From Rhodoplanes sp963840055 (GTDB lineage: Bacteria; Pseudomonadota; Alphaproteobacteria; Rhizobiales; Xanthobacteraceae), in contig CAWIXM010000002.1 in assembly GCA_963840055.1 (NCBI GenBank), positions 1 through 64,000 of the forward strand: a stretch of DNA of 64,000 bases. The letters are read 5' to 3'. How positions within the stretch are numbered: position 1 is the stretch's first letter; each line of letters opens with the position of its first letter. Positions 1 through 7,410 of this stretch are shown in pieces. A program made the translations under genes and the position numbers. The notes beneath the pieces are model-generated. The model was not told the origin of the DNA and searched no databases. It worked only from the letters and a program-made list of their open reading frames with translations.

Positions 1-992
1 CGTTGCTTGATCCACGGCATCATGTCGCGCAGCTTGGCGCCGATCTGCTCGGCGGGTGGGTGGCGAGCTTGGCGCGGGTCGCCTTGAACGAGGTCTGGTT
101 GACCTTGTTCTCCAGCATCCAGTCCTTGACGAACCGGCCCGACTGGATGTCGGCGAGGATCTTCTTCATCTCCGCCTTGGTCTCCGCCGTGATCACGCGC
201 GGACCGGAGACGTATTCGCCGTACTCGGCGGTGTTCGACATCGAGTAGTTCATGTTGGCGATGCCGCCCTCGTAGATCAGGTCGACGATCAGCTTCATCT
301 CGTGGATGCACTCGAAATAGGCCATCTCCGGCGCATAGCCGGCCTCGACCAGGGTCTCGTAGCCGGCCTTCATCAACTCGACCACGCCGCCGCACAGCAC
401 CGACTGCTCGCCGAACAGGTCGGTCTCGCATTCCTCCTTGAACGTGGTCTCGATGATGCCGGCGCGCCCGCCGCCGATCGCCGAGCCGTAGGAGATGGAG
501 AGATCGTGCGCATTGCCGGAGACGTCGCGATGGACCGCCATCAGCACCGGCACGCCGGCGCCGCGCTGCATATTCCGAACGCACCGTATGGCCCGGCCCC
601 TTCGGCGCGATCATCATCACGTCGAGGTCGGGGCGCGGCTCGATCAGGTTGAAATGGATGTTGAGCCCGTGCGCGAACATCAGTGCCGCGCCGTTCTTCA
701 TGTTGCCGTGCAGGTGGTCGCGGTAGATGTCGGCCTGCAATTCGTCCGGCGTGAGCATCATCATCACGTCGGCCCACTTGGCGGCCTCGGCCACCTCGAA
801 CACCTTGAGCTTCTCGCCCTCGGCCTTCTCGGCGCCGCCGGAGCCCTTGCGCAGCGCGACCGCGACCTCCTTGACGCCGGAATCCCGCAGGTTGAGGGCA
901 TGGGCATGCCCCTGGCTGCCGTAGCCGACGATGGCGACCTTCTTGCCCTTGATCAGGTTCACGTCGGCGTCCCGGTCGTAATATACGCGCAT
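1..992 (-). CDS. ilvC: Ketol-acid reductoisomerase, frameshifted and cut by the window edge
   Basis: Reduces and isomerises acetolactate or acetohydroxybutyrate with NADPH in valine and isoleucine synthesis. The product starts MRVYYDRDADVNLIKGKKVA and shows the Rossmann motif GYGSQGHAHALNLRDSG; the C-terminal knotted domain has the metal-binding GIIETTFKEECETDLFGEQ region. The reading frame breaks twice: an extra base near 566-572 (between TVRSEY and RGAGVPVL) and a missing base near 50-56 (after AKLATHP). The two indels compensate, so the first and last parts are in one frame and the middle about 170 codons in another. The last few residues lie outside the window. The family is highly conserved and normally essential for prototrophy, so sequence error is the simpler reading, but a real lesion cannot be excluded. 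The gene lies downstream of ilvI, ilvN and an inserted mazEF pair. Confidence 0.9.
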   Translation of the reverse strand, partial: MRVYYDRDADVNLIKGKKVAIVGYGSQGHAHALNLRDSGVKEVAVALRKGSGGAEKAEGEKLKVFEVAEAAKWADVMMMLTPDELQADIYRDHLHGNMKNGAALMFAHGLNIHFNLIEPRPDLDVMMIAPKGPGHTVRSEYAARRRRAGADGGPSRRLRQCARSLHLLRLGDRRRARRHHRDHVQGGMRDRPVRRAVGAVRRRGRVDEGRLRDPGRGRLCAGDGLFRVHPRDEADRRPDLRGRHRQHELLDVEHRRVRRIRLRSARDHGGDQGGDEEDPRRHPVGPVRQGLDAGEQGQPDLVQGDPRQARHPPAEQIGAKLRDMMPWIKQ

Positions 993-1034
993 GCTTGTTC
1001 TCCCTTTTCGGCCAGTGCTGCAGCGCGGAAACTG

Positions 1035-1366
1035 TCAGTGGGAAACCGGAATTCCGAGCAGGGCGGCGAGCCTACCCTTGACCTCGCCCAAAACGTCGCT
1101 TGGCAAACGACCGACATAGCTTAACGGCCGCGCCTCCGGATCGATGACTTGGATCTGATCGACAAGATTGCGCCCCTCAACCGTCCGCCTCAGGGAAGCG
1201 ACCTCGAACGTCCATTCGCGCAGCTTGCGCGTGATCGGACACACGATGAGAAGGGATGATCTGGCGTTGTAGAGTTTCGACGTGAGCACAACGGCCGGCC
1301 GTCGACCGCCCTGCTCATGCCCGACGGGACGCCCGAAGTCGACCCAAAGAACATCGCCGGCGTCAA
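1035..1366 (-). CDS. mazF: MazF-type toxin, N-terminus blurred by frameshift
   Basis: A PemK/MazF-family endoribonuclease toxin; known members cut mRNA at short sequence motifs. The family signature is clear: DAGDVLWVDFGRPVGHEQGG, then RRPAVVLTSKLYN, LIVCPITRKLREWTFEV and the closing LVDQIQVID-GRLPSDVLGEVKGRLAALLG block. No ATG, GTG or TTG lies in frame ahead of DAGDVLW; the frame instead runs upstream into MazE-like sequence. This suggests a lost base near a TTG at 1364-1366 or a genuine MazE-MazF fusion. An internal GTG at 1289 would drop the conserved N-terminal strand and is unlikely to be the start. The toxin follows mazE on the same strand and lies 42 nt before ilvC. Confidence 0.8.
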
Positions 1367-1707
1367 GCGCCGCCGTTCGTCGCTCGGCACGCTTCTCCTC
1401 CCACTCGCGTTTTCCCGCCTCCCATTCCTCGTCGCTGGGAGCGACATCGCTCCAGTCGTCCTGCCGGCGGTTCGAAGGAGGACCAATCCTCGAGAGGCGG
1501 CGGCTCTTGGCCCGGCTTGATCTGCGCGAGCAGGTCTTCCAGCCGATAGCGTGGAATCTTTCGCTCCGGCGCCGTCTCGATCGTCAGCCGGGTCCCCTCC
1601 TTCGCGAAATCAACGTCCTTTCCGGGCGCAAGACTGAGGTCATCCGCCAAGTGCTTCGGCAGGCGTAAGGCTAGGCTGTTGCCCCATTTGCTGATCTTGA
1701 CCTTCAT
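1363..1707 (-). CDS. mazE: MazE-type AbrB-fold antitoxin, frameshifted in its C-terminal half
   Basis: The antitoxin partner of the adjacent MazF. The start ATG at 1705-1707 gives MKVKISKWGNSLALRLPKHL, the canonical AbrB/MazE swapped-hairpin DNA-binding segment, followed by DDLSLAPGKDVDF and RYRLEDLLAQIKPGQ. After EDWSSFEPP the frame appears to slip: the same-frame tail is basic, unrelated sequence ending at 1363. Shifting by one base near 1458-1472 gives a plausible acidic tail (DDWSDVAPSDEEWEAGKREW) that runs straight into MazF. The acidic tail is what normally threads through the toxin dimer. A perfect palindrome sits directly upstream, consistent with autorepression. Confidence 0.8.
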   Translation of the reverse strand: MKVKISKWGNSLALRLPKHLADDLSLAPGKDVDFAKEGTRLTIETAPERKIPRYRLEDLLAQIKPGQEPPPLEDWSSFEPPAGRLERCRSQRRGMGGGKTRVGGEACRATNGGA

Positions 1708-1718
1708 CGCCGCGTCCC

Positions 1719-1743
1719 TTCGGATATACAATGTATATCCGAA
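1719..1743. promoter_or_regulatory. Perfect 25-nt palindrome, probable mazE operator
   Basis: The bases from 1719 to 1743 form a perfect inverted repeat around a central A; the core is CGGATATACA-A-TGTATATCCG. It lies 11 nt upstream of the mazE start codon and is AT-rich at its centre, so it probably overlaps the promoter -10 region. MazE/AbrB antitoxins are known to bind such palindromes and repress their own operon; binding here is inferred. Confidence 0.75.
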
Positions 1744-1766
1744 CCCCGCACGGGTCAAACCGGCAA

Positions 1767-2331
1767 TCACGCCGACGGCGCGCGCGCTCCCATCCCTTCC
1801 GGGCCGCGCTGATGGCGGCGACGCCGGTGCGCGAGACCTCGACCAGGCCGAGCGGAATCATCAGGCTCACGAATTTGTCGATCTTGTCGGTCGCGCCGGT
1901 GATCTCGAAGATAAAGCTCTCCAGACTCGCGTCGATCACCCGCGCGCGGAACGCGTCCGCAAGGCGCAGCGCCTCGATGCGACATCGCCCTTGCCCCGCA
2001 CCTTGACCATGGCGAGCTCGCGCTGGATCGAACTGCCGACCTCAGTCATGTCCACCACGCGATGGATCGGCACCAGGCGGTCGAGCTGGTTCTTGATCTG
2101 CTCGATCACCATCCGCGTGCCGGTGGTGACGATGGTGATGCGCGAGAGATGTTTCTCGTGCTCGGTCTCGGACACGGTGAGGCTTTCGATGTTGTAGCCG
2201 CGCCCGGAAAACAAGCCGATCACGCGCGCGAGCACGCCCGGTTCGTTGTCGACGAGGACGCACAGCGTGCGGGTTTCGATCGGTTCGACGAGATGCGCGG
2301 CGGGATAATGGGTGGCGGTGGCGGTGTTCAT
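1767..2331 (-). CDS. ilvN: Acetolactate synthase small regulatory subunit, two frameshifts
   Basis: The regulatory ACT-domain subunit that binds valine and activates or inhibits the IlvI catalytic subunit. The N-terminal ACT domain reads ETRTLCVLVDNEPGVLARVI, then GLFSGRGYNIESLTVSETE and RIEALRLADAFRARVIDASL later on. One base is missing near 1980-1986 (after VKVRGKGD) and another near 1795-1812 (before the closing RGPEGM). Reading through both gives a normal-sized protein of about 188 residues that stops at 1767. A long downstream reading frame that continues into mazE is an artefact of the second indel. The start ATG at 2329-2331 has only a weak AGAAAAG ribosome site. Confidence 0.9.
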
Positions 2332-2416
2332 CTTTTCTTCTCACTTACCCGGCATTCCGGAAGCCTGAGCGAAGGGAAGTTATCCGGAATCGACAATTCT
2401 TAGCCAGTGAATACGG

Positions 2417-2450
2417 ATTCCGGGCTCGCCGCTGCGCGGCGCCCCGGAAT
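2417..2450. repeat. REP-like intergenic hairpin between ilvI and ilvN
   Basis: Arms ATTCCGGG-CGCCGC and GCGGCG-CCCCGGAAT pair around a TGC loop with one or two bulged bases. This GC-rich 'attccgggctcgc...gcgccccggaat' palindrome type is familiar as dispersed intergenic repeats of Bradyrhizobium-like genomes. It sits between the stop of ilvI and the start of ilvN and could stabilise or attenuate the polycistronic message. Confidence 0.6.
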
Positions 2451-2459
2451 GACCATGCC

Positions 2460-4220
2460 TCATACCAGCATCTTGCCTTCCTCGGTGATCGCCTCATCGA
2501 TGCTCTCGGCGGAATCGCCAAGCAGCATTTCATTGTGCGCGCGGCCGGACGGAATCATCGGGAAACAGTTCTCCGCCTGATCGACGACGCAGTCGAAGAT
2601 CACCGGGTGCGGGGTGGCGATCATCTCGCGAATGGCGTCGTCGAGCTCGCCCGGCTTCGAGCACCGGATGCCGACCGCATGATAGGCCTCGGCGAGCTTG
2701 ACGAAGTCGGGCAGCGCCTCGGTGTAGCTCGACGAGTAGCGGCCGCCATGCAGCAGCTCCTGCCACTGGCGCACCATGCCCATGTACTGGTTGTTGAGGA
2801 TGAAGATCTTGATCGGCAGCCGGTGCTGCACCGCGGTCGACATTTCCTGCATGGTCATCAACACCGAGGCTTCGCCGGCGATGTCGATGACGAGCGACTC
2901 CGGGTGTGCGAGCTGCACGCCGACCGCGGCCGGCAGGCCGTAGCCCATGGTGCCGAGCCCGCCCGAGGTCATCCACCGGTTCGGCTCCTGGAAACCGTAG
3001 AACTGCGCGGCCCACATCTGGTGCTGGCCGACTTCGGTCGTGATGTAGACGTCGCGGTCCTTGGTCAGCTCGTAGAGCCGCTGGATCGCGTATTGCGGCT
3101 TGATCACCTCATCGGACTGCCGGTAGCTCAGACACTTGCGCCTGCGCCATTGATCGATCTGCTTCCACCACGTCTTGAGCGCGGCGCGGTCCGGTTCCCC
3201 GCCGCTCGCACGCCACTCCGCGAGCATGTCGGCGAGCACATTGCCGCAATCGCCGACGATGCCGAGGTCGACCTTGACGTTCTTGTTGATCGAGGAAGGG
3301 TCGATATCGACATGTATCTTGCGCGATCCCGGCGAGAAGGCGTCCAGCCTGCCGGTGATGCGATCGTCGAAACGCGCCCCGATGCAGATCATCAGGTCGC
3401 AACCGTGCATCGCGAGATTGGCCTCGTAGGTGCCGTGCATGCCGAGCATGCCCAGCCACTGCGGATCGGCCGCCGGAAACGCGCCGAGCCCCATCAGCGT
3501 CGAGGTGATCGGAAAGCCGGTGAGGCCGACCAGTTCGCGCAGCAGCATGCAGGCCTGCCGGCCGGAATTGACCACCCCGCCGCCGATATAGAACACCGGC
3601 CGCTTCGCCATCCGCATCAGTTCGACCGCCGCCTTGATCCTGTCGGGGTCGCCTTTGAGCTTGGGCTGGTAGCCCTTGTGGTGGAACTCGTTGGGTCTGG
3701 CGTAGAGGCCGGACGCGAACTGCACGTCTTTGGGGACATCGACCACCACCGGCCCGGGCCGCCCGCTTGCGGCGACGTAAAAAGCCTCATGCAACACGCG
3801 CGGCAGGTCGGCGATGTCTTTGACGAGGTAATTGTACTTGGTGCACGGCCGCGTGATCCCCACGGTGTCGCATTCCTGGAACGCATCGTTGCCGATGAGA
3901 TGGGTCGGCACCTGCCCGGTGATGCAGACGACGGGGATCGAATCGCACAGCGCATCGGTGAGGCCGGTGACCGCATTGGTCGCGCCCGGCCCCGATGTCA
4001 CCAGCACGCAGCCGACCTTGCCGGTCGAGCGCGCATAGCCTTCGGCGGCGTGGACCGCGCCCTGCTCGTGGCGCACCAGAACGTGGCGAACCGCATCCTG
4101 GTGGAAGAGCGCGTCGTAGATCGGCAGCACGGCTCCGCCGGGATAGCCGAATATGTGCTTGATGCCCTGGTCTTTCAGGGTCTCGATCACCATTTCGGCG
4201 CCGGTCATTTCTCTCGTCAT
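2460..4220 (-). CDS. ilvI: Acetolactate synthase, large catalytic subunit
   Basis: Thiamine-diphosphate enzyme that condenses pyruvate with pyruvate or 2-oxobutyrate, the first committed step of valine, leucine and isoleucine synthesis. The 586-residue product has the expected length. Visible signatures are the N-terminal GYPGGAVLPIYDAL, the catalytic-Glu segment VRHEQGAVHAAEGYAR, the FAD domain, and the C-terminal ThDP/Mg segment with IAGEASVLMTMQEMSTA and ILNNQYMGMVRQWQ. GEA in place of the textbook GDG looks like a normal alphaproteobacterial variant. The start MTREMTGAEMVIETLKDQG is preceded by an attenuator leader. The gene is intact, unlike its downstream neighbours ilvN and ilvC. Confidence 0.97.
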   Translation of the reverse strand: MTREMTGAEMVIETLKDQGIKHIFGYPGGAVLPIYDALFHQDAVRHVLVRHEQGAVHAAEGYARSTGKVGCVLVTSGPGATNAVTGLTDALCDSIPVVCITGQVPTHLIGNDAFQECDTVGITRPCTKYNYLVKDIADLPRVLHEAFYVAASGRPGPVVVDVPKDVQFASGLYARPNEFHHKGYQPKLKGDPDRIKAAVELMRMAKRPVFYIGGGVVNSGRQACMLLRELVGLTGFPITSTLMGLGAFPAADPQWLGMLGMHGTYEANLAMHGCDLMICIGARFDDRITGRLDAFSPGSRKIHVDIDPSSINKNVKVDLGIVGDCGNVLADMLAEWRASGGEPDRAALKTWWKQIDQWRRRKCLSYRQSDEVIKPQYAIQRLYELTKDRDVYITTEVGQHQMWAAQFYGFQEPNRWMTSGGLGTMGYGLPAAVGVQLAHPESLVIDIAGEASVLMTMQEMSTAVQHRLPIKIFILNNQYMGMVRQWQELLHGGRYSSSYTEALPDFVKLAEAYHAVGIRCSKPGELDDAIREMIATPHPVIFDCVVDQAENCFPMIPSGRAHNEMLLGDSAESIDEAITEEGKMLV

Positions 4221-4254
4221 TGCCTCGCTCCGTCTATTGCCGTGCCGTGCCCTC

Positions 4255-4282
4255 GAATAAAAAAGGGGCCTAAGAGCCCCTT
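4255..4282 (-). terminator. Intrinsic terminator of the ilvI attenuator
   Basis: On the minus strand a 7-bp stem AAGGGGC/GCCCCTT with loop TCTTAG is followed by a T-rich tract (TTTTTATT). It lies after the leader peptide stop and about 35 nt before ilvI, the position expected for a transcription attenuator controlled by leader translation. Confidence 0.85.
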
Positions 4283-4308
4283 GCGCCGCGCACCATCAAA
4301 ACGAGTCG

Positions 4309-4368
4309 TCAGGGCGACCCGCCGACGGCGCGCCTTCGTACGACCACGTTAGCAATAAAATTACGCAT
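4309..4368 (-). CDS. ilv operon leader peptide (attenuator)
   Basis: A 19-codon reading frame on the minus strand encodes MRNFIANVVVRRRAVGGSP. It has one isoleucine codon and four valine codons, three of them consecutive, and ends 27 nt ahead of the terminator stem. This is the organisation of ribosome-mediated attenuation: low charged tRNA-Val or tRNA-Ile would stall the ribosome on the control codons and favour an antiterminator. The start is preceded by a purine-rich GCAGGCGAG. The peptide itself probably has no other role. Confidence 0.8.
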   Translation of the reverse strand: MRNFIANVVVRRRAVGGSP

Positions 4369-4398
4369 CTCGCCTGCTTCCATAGCAAAAGTTGCGCT

Positions 4399-4427
4399 TT
4401 TATAAAGAACCGCCGGAGTGCGGTCAA
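4399..4427 (-). promoter_or_regulatory. Promoter of the ilvI operon
   Basis: On the minus strand TTGACC (4427-4422) and TATAAA (4404-4399) are separated by exactly 17 nt, a good sigma70-type match. Transcription would begin near 4391, about 23 nt before the leader peptide start codon. Confidence 0.75.
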
Positions 4428-4543
4428 CTCGTAACAACACCAACTTTCGGCCAAGCTCTAAGCACCGGCCTATTCAAATGCGACCTTAAGACCCGAGGGA
4501 CGCTCTCCTATAACAGGTCCACGAACTGCCGTACCATAGATTA

Positions 4544-5377
4544 ATGACCGACAGACTTATGACCGGGCGCACGAGCGCGCCACCTGCGCCGACGCTGCGG
4601 CTGACGGCGCGTGCGCTGCTGCTGGGCGAGCGCATCGATACGTCTGGGCTCGAGCGCAGCGACGTCATTTCGACCATTCCACTCGCTTTCCGGGTTGGCG
4701 CGAAAGGCTATGCCGTGCTGTTCCGCTACGGGGTCGCGGTGCTGGTCGGGCTGTCGCCGGTCGAAGAAGATGAGGTCGTGCGCGGGCTCGCCGCCCACAT
4801 CAACGCGCCGTTCGGGCGCATCGAGGACGAAGCGGCTGTGATCGAGATCGCGCCGGAGCGCGACGAACAGATCGCGCCGGGCGGCCCGATCATCGTGCGC
4901 GATCTTTCCCCACCGCGCTTGCTCGTCATCGCCGATGCGCTTGCGAAAAACGTAGCACTCTCCCGCGACGAGCGCGAGGTGAGCAAGGTCATCGAGGTGG
5001 CGGAGCCCTTCGCAGCGGCCCTGGCGCGCACCGGCCGCTCGCCTTCCAACCGACGCCAGCTCCTGCGCACGATCGGACAGGCGCTGCTCGTGCATCACCG
5101 CATGTCGGGCCGCGTTCAGGTCGAAGAGAAGCCGGACATTCTGTGGGATCAGCCGGAGTTCGAGCGGCTCTATGCGCGGCTCGAAGACGAATACGAATTA
5201 AAGGAGCGCGCGGCTGCGCTTGCGCGCAAGCTGCGGGTGATCGACGAGACCGCCCGCGCGCTGACCGACATCATGGACACGACGCGCAGCGTGCGGCTCG
5301 AGGCGGCCATCGTCGCCTTGATCGTCGTGGAAGTGCTGGTCACGTTCTACCAGCTTTTCAAGGGCGTGCTGTGGTAG
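4544..5377 (+). CDS. RMD1/DUF155 family membrane-anchored protein
   Basis: The 277-residue product matches the RMD1/YagE (DUF155) family by its central block RVGAKGYAVLFRYGVAVLVG, the LSPVEEDEVVRGL stretch and a C-terminal hydrophobic segment (AAIVALIVVEVLVTFYQLF, about residues 253-271) near the very end. Eukaryotic relatives are mitochondrial inner-membrane proteins needed for mitochondrial translation; the bacterial function is not established. A tail-anchored topology with the body in the cytoplasm is inferred. The gene is divergent from the ilv operon and ends 69 nt before the remnant of the TIR-STAND gene, with which it converges. A second in-frame ATG five codons in could be the real start. 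Confidence 0.85.
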   Translation: MTDRLMTGRTSAPPAPTLRLTARALLLGERIDTSGLERSDVISTIPLAFRVGAKGYAVLFRYGVAVLVGLSPVEEDEVVRGLAAHINAPFGRIEDEAAVIEIAPERDEQIAPGGPIIVRDLSPPRLLVIADALAKNVALSRDEREVSKVIEVAEPFAAALARTGRSPSNRRQLLRTIGQALLVHHRMSGRVQVEEKPDILWDQPEFERLYARLEDEYELKERAAALARKLRVIDETARALTDIMDTTRSVRLEAAIVALIVVEVLVTFYQLFKGVLW

Positions 5378-5446
5378 GCGACGTGCATATCGACGCAGCG
5401 CTCCGGTTGATTTCGATCCGGCGCACAGCGCGGTAATCGCTGCGGC

Positions 5447-5607
5447 TTACGGCGCGGGCCCGTCCGCAACCATGCGAGCAAGCGCCACCTGATCCGGCTC
5501 CGTGCCGGACGCCTCGCACGCCGCCAGATAATCTCGTGTAAGCGCCTGTTGCAGTCCGCCAAAAGCCTGAGGGTATCTCTCGACGAACGGCGCCAGCATC
5601 GTCAGTC
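5447..5607 (-). pseudogene. Severed C-terminal tail of the TIR-STAND-TPR gene
   Basis: This short segment encodes GLTMLAPFVERYPQAFGGL and continues to ALARMVADGPAP before a TAA at 5447-5449. On its own it looks like a 50-codon orphan starting at ATG 5597-5599. Removing the IS1595 element and one copy of its 8-bp duplication joins it in frame to the TPR segment at 6703 (VATNE|GLTMLAPF), so it is the original C-terminus, about 53 codons. It has no obvious ribosome site of its own and is probably not translated now. Confidence 0.85.
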
Positions 5608-5615
5608 CTTCGTTT
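5608..5615. repeat. Left 8-bp target-site duplication of the IS
   Basis: CTTCGTTT immediately outside the left inverted repeat, identical to 6703-6710. An 8-bp duplication is the known signature of IS1595-family insertion. Confidence 0.95.
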
Positions 5616-6702
5616 CTTGCCTATCCGGTTGTTACCCACACCCCCGACATGTAGGATGCTGCCAGGCTCCGGAGTAAAGCTCTGCGTAGGTCGGTGCGGT
5701 GACGTCGCCCGCGATGCCGAGCAGGGAACGGAAGGCGTTGAACGGATAGAACCGCCTGTTGAAGCGGAAGGTGAATTCGTTGAGGTAGGCTTGCAGGTGC
5801 TGGTGACTGACCCCGTGATGGATGCCGTTCAGCCACGTTTTCAGGTTTGCGAAGACGAGATGGATGATTGGCAGATACTCCTCGGCGACCTGCGGATCGC
5901 CCCGTTCAGCGATGGCGCGGTGTTTGTAGCCGCGCTTGGCAAGGCTGGCGTAGCCGCTCCAGTCGTCGGTGACGAGCGACGTGCCCGGCACAACGGCGCA
6001 CTCAACGAAGCCGCAGAGCGACTCCGCGCTGCGGTCCGGCACGATGGCGAGCCGAACCCGCCCGGCATAGCGACCACCCTTCCGCTTGTCGAGCTTGGTG
6101 CCCGGCTTGCGCTGGCGAACCTCCACAGCGCTGGCGACAAGAACCTTATCGTGGACGCCACGGCCTTTGCCGCGCGTCCGGCCGCCAGCCCAGGTTTCAT
6201 CGACTTCGACGTGCTCGCCAGGCCTGCCGCCGATCCGGTCCTGATCCGGGCGCACCATCCCCGCGCGGAGCTTGTGGAGGATTTGGAACGCCGTCTCGTA
6301 GCGCGACAGGTCAAGTTGTCGCCGAAGCTGCACGGCCGACACGCCGGGTGTTTGGCTGGACACCAGATAGGCAGACCAAAACCATACGCTCAGCGGCGTG
6401 TGCGAGCGCGCCATGACCGTTCCCACCGTCAATCCGGTGTCACGGCGGCACTTGCGGCAGCGCAAGACGCCAGGACGATTTGCGAAGCGGAACGGCTCTC
6501 CCGCCGCCTGACAATGGGGGCAAACAAACCCGTCGCTCCAGCGAGCCTTCTCCAGGTAGGCGGCGCAGGCCGCGTCGTCGGGAAAAAGTCGCTGGAACTC
6601 TGGGAGCGATTGTGGGAACCGAAGATTGCCACGCTGGTGAACGTCCATGAGCATGGCCGAACACTACCGCTAGTGGCTGTGGGTGACAACCGGATAGGCA
6701 AG
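5616..6702 (-). mobile_element. Intact IS1595-family insertion sequence (1087 bp)
   Basis: The element is bounded by 25-bp terminal inverted repeats at 5616-5640 and 6678-6702, both beginning CTTGCCTATCCGGTTGT when read inward and differing at one base. It carries one transposase gene on the minus strand and is flanked by identical CTTCGTTT duplications. Perfect duplications and near-perfect ends indicate a recent insertion that has not decayed. It landed in the 3' end of the TIR-STAND-TPR gene, separating about 53 codons from the rest. Only one copy is seen in this window. Confidence 0.95.
5632..6654 (-). CDS. IS1595-family (ISXO2-like) transposase
   Basis: The 340-residue product starts with a zinc-ribbon pair (FVCPHC and LRCRKCRRDTGL, about residues 43-75) typical of IS1595 transposases. 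The DDE-type catalytic core follows: HVEVDETWAGG, SLVTDDWSGY and the terminal NLKTWLNGIHHGVSHQHLQ-YLNEFTFRFNRR block. Length is normal and the frame is intact, so the element may still be mobile. The stop codon lies within the left inverted repeat. A second Met at codon 3 (6648) is an equally good start. Confidence 0.95.
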   Translation of the reverse strand: MLMDVHQRGNLRFPQSLPEFQRLFPDDAACAAYLEKARWSDGFVCPHCQAAGEPFRFANRPGVLRCRKCRRDTGLTVGTVMARSHTPLSVWFWSAYLVSSQTPGVSAVQLRRQLDLSRYETAFQILHKLRAGMVRPDQDRIGGRPGEHVEVDETWAGGRTRGKGRGVHDKVLVASAVEVRQRKPGTKLDKRKGGRYAGRVRLAIVPDRSAESLCGFVECAVVPGTSLVTDDWSGYASLAKRGYKHRAIAERGDPQVAEEYLPIIHLVFANLKTWLNGIHHGVSHQHLQAYLNEFTFRFNRRFYPFNAFRSLLGIAGDVTAPTYAELYSGAWQHPTCRGCG

Positions 6703-6710
6703 CTTCGTTT
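6703..6710. repeat. Right 8-bp target-site duplication of the IS
   Basis: CTTCGTTT immediately outside the right inverted repeat, identical to 5608-5615. It lies within the TPR coding segment (codons for T-N-E on the minus strand). Confidence 0.95.
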
Positions 6711-7410
6711 GTTGCCACCGCTGCGTCGGCATAGCGTTCAGCGACCATCAAAGCGCGGGCCAGCGCGCCGAGACTGATCGCGAGATCGGGGAGGAAGGCG
6801 TCGGGTCGGGTTTGGGCGAGGCGTCGATAGATGTCGACGGCCTCTTGGGATGCGGCGAGCGCCTCCTCGCGGCGGCCAAGGTTGGAAAGGCGAATGCCGA
6901 GATTGTTCAGGCTCCTCGCGAGATCGGGGAGGAAGGCGTCGGGTCGGGTTTGGGCGAGGCGTCGATAGATGTCGACGGCCTCTTGGGATGCGGCGAGCGC
7001 CTCCTCGCGGCGGCCAAGGTTGGAAAGGCGAATGCCGAGATTGTTCAGGCTCATCGCGAGATCGGGGAGGAAGGCGTCGGGTCGGGTTTGGGCGAGGCGT
7101 CGATAGATGTCGACGGCCTCTTGGGATGCGGCGAGCGCCTCCTCGCGGCGGCCAAGGTTGGAAAGGCGAATGCCGAGATTGTTCAGGCTCCTCGCGAGAT
7201 CGGGGAGGAAGGCGTCGGGTCGGGTTTGGGCGAGGCGTCGATAGATGTCGACGGCCTCTTGGGATGCGGCGAGCGCCTCCTCGCGGCGGCCAAGGTTGGA
7301 AAGGCGAATGCCGAGATTATTCAGCCTCCTCGCGAGATCGGGGAGGAAGGCGTCGGGTCGGGTTTGGGCGAGGCGCCGATAGATGTCGACGGCCTCTTGG
7401 AGAAACGGCG
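6703..7410 (-). pseudogene. TPR repeat segment of the TIR-STAND gene, out of frame with its N-terminal part
   Basis: This frame encodes five tandem 46-residue tetratricopeptide-type units built on EAVDIYRRLAQTRPDAFLPD followed by LARSLNNLGIRLSNLGRREE and ALAAS. It ends with a degenerate unit ISLGALARALMVAERYADAA and then runs into the insertion sequence. Relative to the TIR-STAND part there is one extra base near 7398-7410, inside the first full repeat, so the current sequence would not make a continuous protein. TPR arrays at the C-terminus of STAND proteins usually act as ligand or partner sensors. Confidence 0.85.

Noticed and set aside
1640..1939. ilvN C-terminus fused to mazE sequence
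   Set aside because: It arises from a missing base near 1795-1812; after correction ilvN stops at 1767 and mazE starts at 1707 with its own operator.
2535..4352. 605-codon frame antisense to ilvI
   Set aside because: High-GC antisense shadow: it exists because codon third positions of ilvI are G/C; the sequence is His/Arg/Asp-rich with no domain.
5447..5599. Independent 50-codon small protein gene
   Set aside because: Removing the IS joins it in frame to the TPR gene, so it is the severed C-terminus rather than a separate gene.
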